From contig JAWPGT010000007.1 in assembly GCA_034638255.1 (NCBI GenBank), positions 496,001-560,000 on the forward strand: a stretch of DNA of 64,000 nt. Reading direction: 5' to 3'. Origin of the DNA: Coprinus comatus (Eukaryota; Basidiomycota; Agaricomycetes; Agaricales; Agaricaceae). The notes beneath the pieces are model-generated. The model did no database searches, was not told where the DNA came from, and saw nothing but the letters and a program-made list of their open reading frames with translations. Numbering within the stretch: position 1 is the first letter of the stretch; the number at the start of each line of letters is the position of its first letter. Positions 60,486 through 64,000 of the stretch are shown in pieces. Both the position numbers and the translations under genes were made by a program.

Positions 60486-63400
60486 ATGGCACAAGATAAA
60501 CTAAAACCAAAAGGACAAAAGTCTATTACCTCCTTCTTTGGTGGGTCCAAGAGCAAATCCAAGCAAAAATCCAAAGAAGACGAAGATTCCGGAAGCGAGG
60601 ATGAGCAAGTCAATGGACAAATCAAAGAAGAGGAAGCTAGCTCTGAAGAGGAAAGTGAAGAAGAACGTCCTACTGCGGGAACAAAGAAAAGTGGGAAACT
60701 CTCAGCTTTCGACCTCGATTCTTCAGATCTCCCACCTATCCATGACATCCCTGCTATCTTTTCTGACTTGGTTAGCCGTATCCCTCAAATAAAATCTGTC
60801 GTAGAGCATGTACAAGGACGCAAGATGAGGGTCGCGACTATGTGCTCCGGCACTGAGTCACCCCTTCTCGCACTCGAGCTCATTCAGAAATCTATCATGG
60901 AGCAACATGGTCTCAATCTAGAGATTGAACATGTATTTTCTTGCGAAATTGAACCCTTCAAACAAGCATATATTGAGCGGAATTTTCACCCTCCCCTTTT
61001 GTTCCGTGATGTTTGTGAATTAGGAGATGAGGAAGCGTATGTTTATTTTATTTTTTATTTTTATGGGTATTGGAGCTAATATTCGTCTAGTCATACAGCT
61101 TATGGTGCACTGGCCCCAGTGCCAGGCGATGTGGATATTCTTGTTGCTGGTACATCATGTGTTGACTACTCAAATCTCAACACTCAGAAACAGGATATTG
61201 ACGCCAACGGTGAATCCGGTCGAACGTTCCGAGGAATGATGTCCTGGGTCAAAAATCATCGGCCTCCGCTGATCATTTTGGAGAATGTATGCTCTGCACC
61301 TTGGAACCGTGTTCAAGAATATTTCGAAAAAACCGGTTACAGTGCAACCTTCTCCCGCGTGGATACCAAATTCTATTATATTCCACATACCCGAACTCGA
61401 GTTTACTTACTAGCAGTTGACAAACGGAATTCTAGTATTCCGGACACTTGGAAGGACCTTGTAATGAACAAACTGAAGCGGCCTGCTTCTTCTACTCTCG
61501 ATGCATTCTTGCTATCGTCTGATGATCCAAGAATCCATCAGGCACGTCAGAAGCTGGTACAGGAAAGCTACGGAGCGTTGGATCGTAAAACCGGACGAAC
61601 GGATTGGGGACGTTGTGAGTCCCGACATCAACGTGCACGGTTAGATGAGTATTTGGGTAACAAACGGCCTTTAACAAGTTGGGACGAAGGTAGGGGATTT
61701 TCAAACCCATAATAACTAAAATCTAACCAGCACGATAGGCGGATTTTGTAAGCTTCCAGACTTTGCATGGAATGACTGGGGTGTCGGTCAGGTTGAACGA
61801 GTATGGGATCTAATGGACATCAGTTTGCTTCGATCAGCGGTGAAGGGAGTTGATCCGAGTTACAAAACGTGAGGGTTTATATTCTTGGCATCATCTTATA
61901 CTCATTGTACTGTCCAGTCAAGTGTGGAATTTATCGCAGAATGTGGACCGCACGATTGGGTCAGGAAAGCCTGGTATTTGCCCATGCTTGACACCTTCCA
62001 TGATCCCCTACATCACAAACCGAGGAGGTCCCATGGTGGGATTAGAGGCCTTGTCTATGCAAGGACTACCTGTCGATAAACTGTTGTTGACAAGGGAAAC
62101 TGAAGATCAGCTAGCAGATCTGGCTGGAAACGCCATGTCCACTACAGTTGTCGGTGCTTGTATCCTTGCAGCGCTCGTAGCAGGCAAAAGGCTGGTAAAG
62201 GATGGTGATGATAAGGAGACGTACGAATCCAAGAACTCGAAGGAATACGATGCAGGTGCCATGCAAATAGATACTACTGAAGAGCACATTCATTCAAATA
62301 ATGTTGTGGGTGCAGAAGGACTTAATTATCAGTATCTCAATCTTTCTGGAACTTCTACTTATTCCCTGGCTTCAATTCTTACTGACGCAGAGAGGAGTTC
62401 CAGACTCTGCATTTGCGAAGGTCGCACTGATCTTACAAAACGTGAATTATTCCGTTGCACCGATTGTAGAACGACGTTTTGCAAGAAGTGTGGTGGTCGA
62501 CCTGAACACAACCCGGAACCTATAGACGTGTCCAAACATCCTCGCATGCATCCCTCAGACTTTGGCAATATTTTGAAAGGCGTTCTTCCAATGTGTTTGA
62601 AACTTAGCGACATCACAGTAACTCTCTTAGATTCCCTCAAAGAGAAAGAAGGGATTTCAATACCTAATGGACGATGGAAAGCTTGGACGGAGGCGGTCCT
62701 ACGGGCTTTCGCTGCAGATTTTCGATTTGTGGAATGTAGGCGTCAGGAGATGTGGAATGTGGTCTATCAATCGCCTGAGGCGAGACTCGAGTTATACTTG
62801 CATCCTCAACAACCTGAGTGGCGGTTATATGCTCTTCCCCAAGCTACTGAACCTGTTAATGCTGAAATTCGCCAAATCCTCGTGTCACCTGTTGGTAGGC
62901 TAATTTGCACGGATAATTTACTCGCTGGAAGGTGGTACTTTGCCTTGCCTTCTAGCACCACGTTGTCCATCAAGATCAAGGGAGAGGGGGCACTCGTTCC
63001 TTCATGGGAGAACCGACTTGGTTTAACAGGTCCTAAATTTATCGACAAAATGGTGTTCTCGACACTCAAGATAATGGTTCCAGAAGATAAAGTCGACCAG
63101 TTCGATCGTGATGTTACAGGAACTTATACCCTACTTGATAAATGTGGCACAGCCAATGGTGCCTTGCATAAGAAACAGGAGGAAGACACAAACCTTCCAT
63201 CTCTATACATGCTCTTCGATCCTCACCGAACGAACGATTCAGAGGATGCTTTTGTCTTTTCCATTAGCACCCGACGACTGGAATACCAAGAATCGAGACC
63301 AATCGTTTGCAAGTTGGACAGGAAATGGAGGCAGAGCGATAAAGCCGAAGAACAGATCGTCTCTTGTCTTTTGCCATGTCGCTGGGTAATCTCTTCTGAA

Positions 63401-64000
63401 GTAGAGCTCAAAGTGAGTTGGCATTTCCATGTTGTAGACTCCATGTAACTTACGGTTTCCGTAGCCCTCAGCGTCACAATCAGCTGAATTTGGGGTGCCT
63501 CAAGCACTTGAGATACCTAGCGACACCGATTCTTGCAAAGATGCATATGCACTTTTATCTTGCAAAGTTGATCTTCATGACCAAGTTGGTACGGAATGGC
63601 CGCGAAACAAATGGCAGGAAGTAGACAAAGTCCATGAACGAGGAACATTCAAAGCGCTCGCATGGGTTTTAGAACGTGTCCGACATGCGGATGATGGCTT
63701 ACGTTCATGGCAACCCGTCCCACTGTCAGATCCTCATTCCAACTGTGAACGGTGCGCCCCTACAGCTCCAAAATTGCGTTGGGTACATACAGGCAAGAAA
63801 ATAGTACCAGTTGAAGATCCAGTCGAGGCAGGTGAATACGAACGTCGTCTTAAAAGGAGGCCTAGTCCATTCGTGACACAATTGAAGCTATCGAAGGATG
63901 GTATTGGGTATGTCCGTGTTGGTATCAATATCCCTACTTTGCTTCACCGTGCATTGTCTCGGTTGCCAACCAAGAAGCGCACTGAACAACCGCTGTTGTC
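60486..64000 (+). CDS. DNMT5: DNMT5-type DNA cytosine methyltransferase, N-terminal part (3' end outside the window)
   Basis: Cytosine-5 DNA methyltransferase of the DNMT5 class, known in Cryptococcus as a maintenance enzyme with MTase, RING and SNF2 helicase parts. The start at 60486 gives MAQDKLKPKG, then QKSITSFFGG, an apparent PIP box. A Lys/Glu-rich linker follows. The MTase domain starts KMRVATMCSGTESPLLALEL (motif I, Met at residue 119), with EHVFSCEIEPFKQAYI, the active-site loop AGTSCVDYSNLN (the Cys follows TS rather than P), and ILENVCSAPW (motif VI). Later QLADLAGNAMSTTVVGAC is the RxxxxGNAM end of the domain. A cysteine cluster follows: LCICEGRTDLTKRELFRC, CRTTFCKKCGG. The frame is still open at 64000, so the SNF2 part lies beyond. 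Confidence 0.93.

Overview
This window is nuclear DNA from a filamentous fungus, most likely an agaricomycete basidiomycete. The evidence is a dense layout of about 30 protein genes in 64 kb, many introns of roughly 45-65 bp with GTRNGT donors, and a gene set typical of that group: a Clr2 silencing protein, a DNMT5-type cytosine methyltransferase, a fungal GAR-domain protein, ERG4, and F-box/LRR proteins. I found no transposon, tRNA, rRNA, CRISPR array or biosynthetic gene cluster. Nearly every gene is split, so coordinates are gene spans; exon joins were worked out by hand from splice sites and frame continuity.

Layout. 0-11 kb: a secreted GH18 chitinase-like enzyme with micro-exons (-), a tail-anchored coiled-coil protein (+), the retromer sorting nexin VPS5 (+), the polyadenylation factor MPE1 (-) and the sterol reductase ERG4 (+). 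11-24 kb: a microtubule-binding GAR/Kar9-like protein (+), TRAPPC12 (+), the silencing factor CLR2 (-), a small-molecule-type methyltransferase (-) and a sterol O-acyltransferase (+). 25-38 kb: an FBXO9/Pof7-like F-box protein (-), an ER DNAJB12-like J-protein (+), the respiratory subunit COX9 (-), the PP2A B55 subunit (+), a membrane-anchored MYND protein (+), an F-box protein (-), a small ER membrane protein (-) and the splicing factor RED/IK (+). 38-49 kb: ZW10/Dsl1 tether (-), EMC5 (+), a ZRC1-type zinc transporter (+), a gene-poor 2 kb stretch and a Zn2Cys6 regulator (+). 50-64 kb: RFC3 (-) head-to-head with ubiquitin-eS31 (+), a second methyltransferase (+), an F-box/LRR protein (-), PET117 (-) head-to-head with a CID-domain RNA polymerase II factor (+), a PAP2 lipid phosphatase (-), and the N-terminal part of DNMT5 (+), which runs off the right edge.

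Most genes are single-copy housekeeping genes with no operon logic. Loose themes are membrane traffic (VPS5, TRAPPC12, ZW10/Dsl1), sterol metabolism (ERG4, sterol acyltransferase), chromatin silencing (CLR2, DNMT5) and mRNA 3' ends/splicing (MPE1, CID factor, RED). Several pairs share short divergent promoters. The most interesting observations are a PCNA-binding-like motif at the start of DNMT5, tandem acidic tryptophan motifs in the ZW10/Dsl1 protein, two GC-AG introns, the GH18 micro-exons, an unexplained frame change near the start of TRAPPC12, and two conserved-looking membrane proteins I cannot name.
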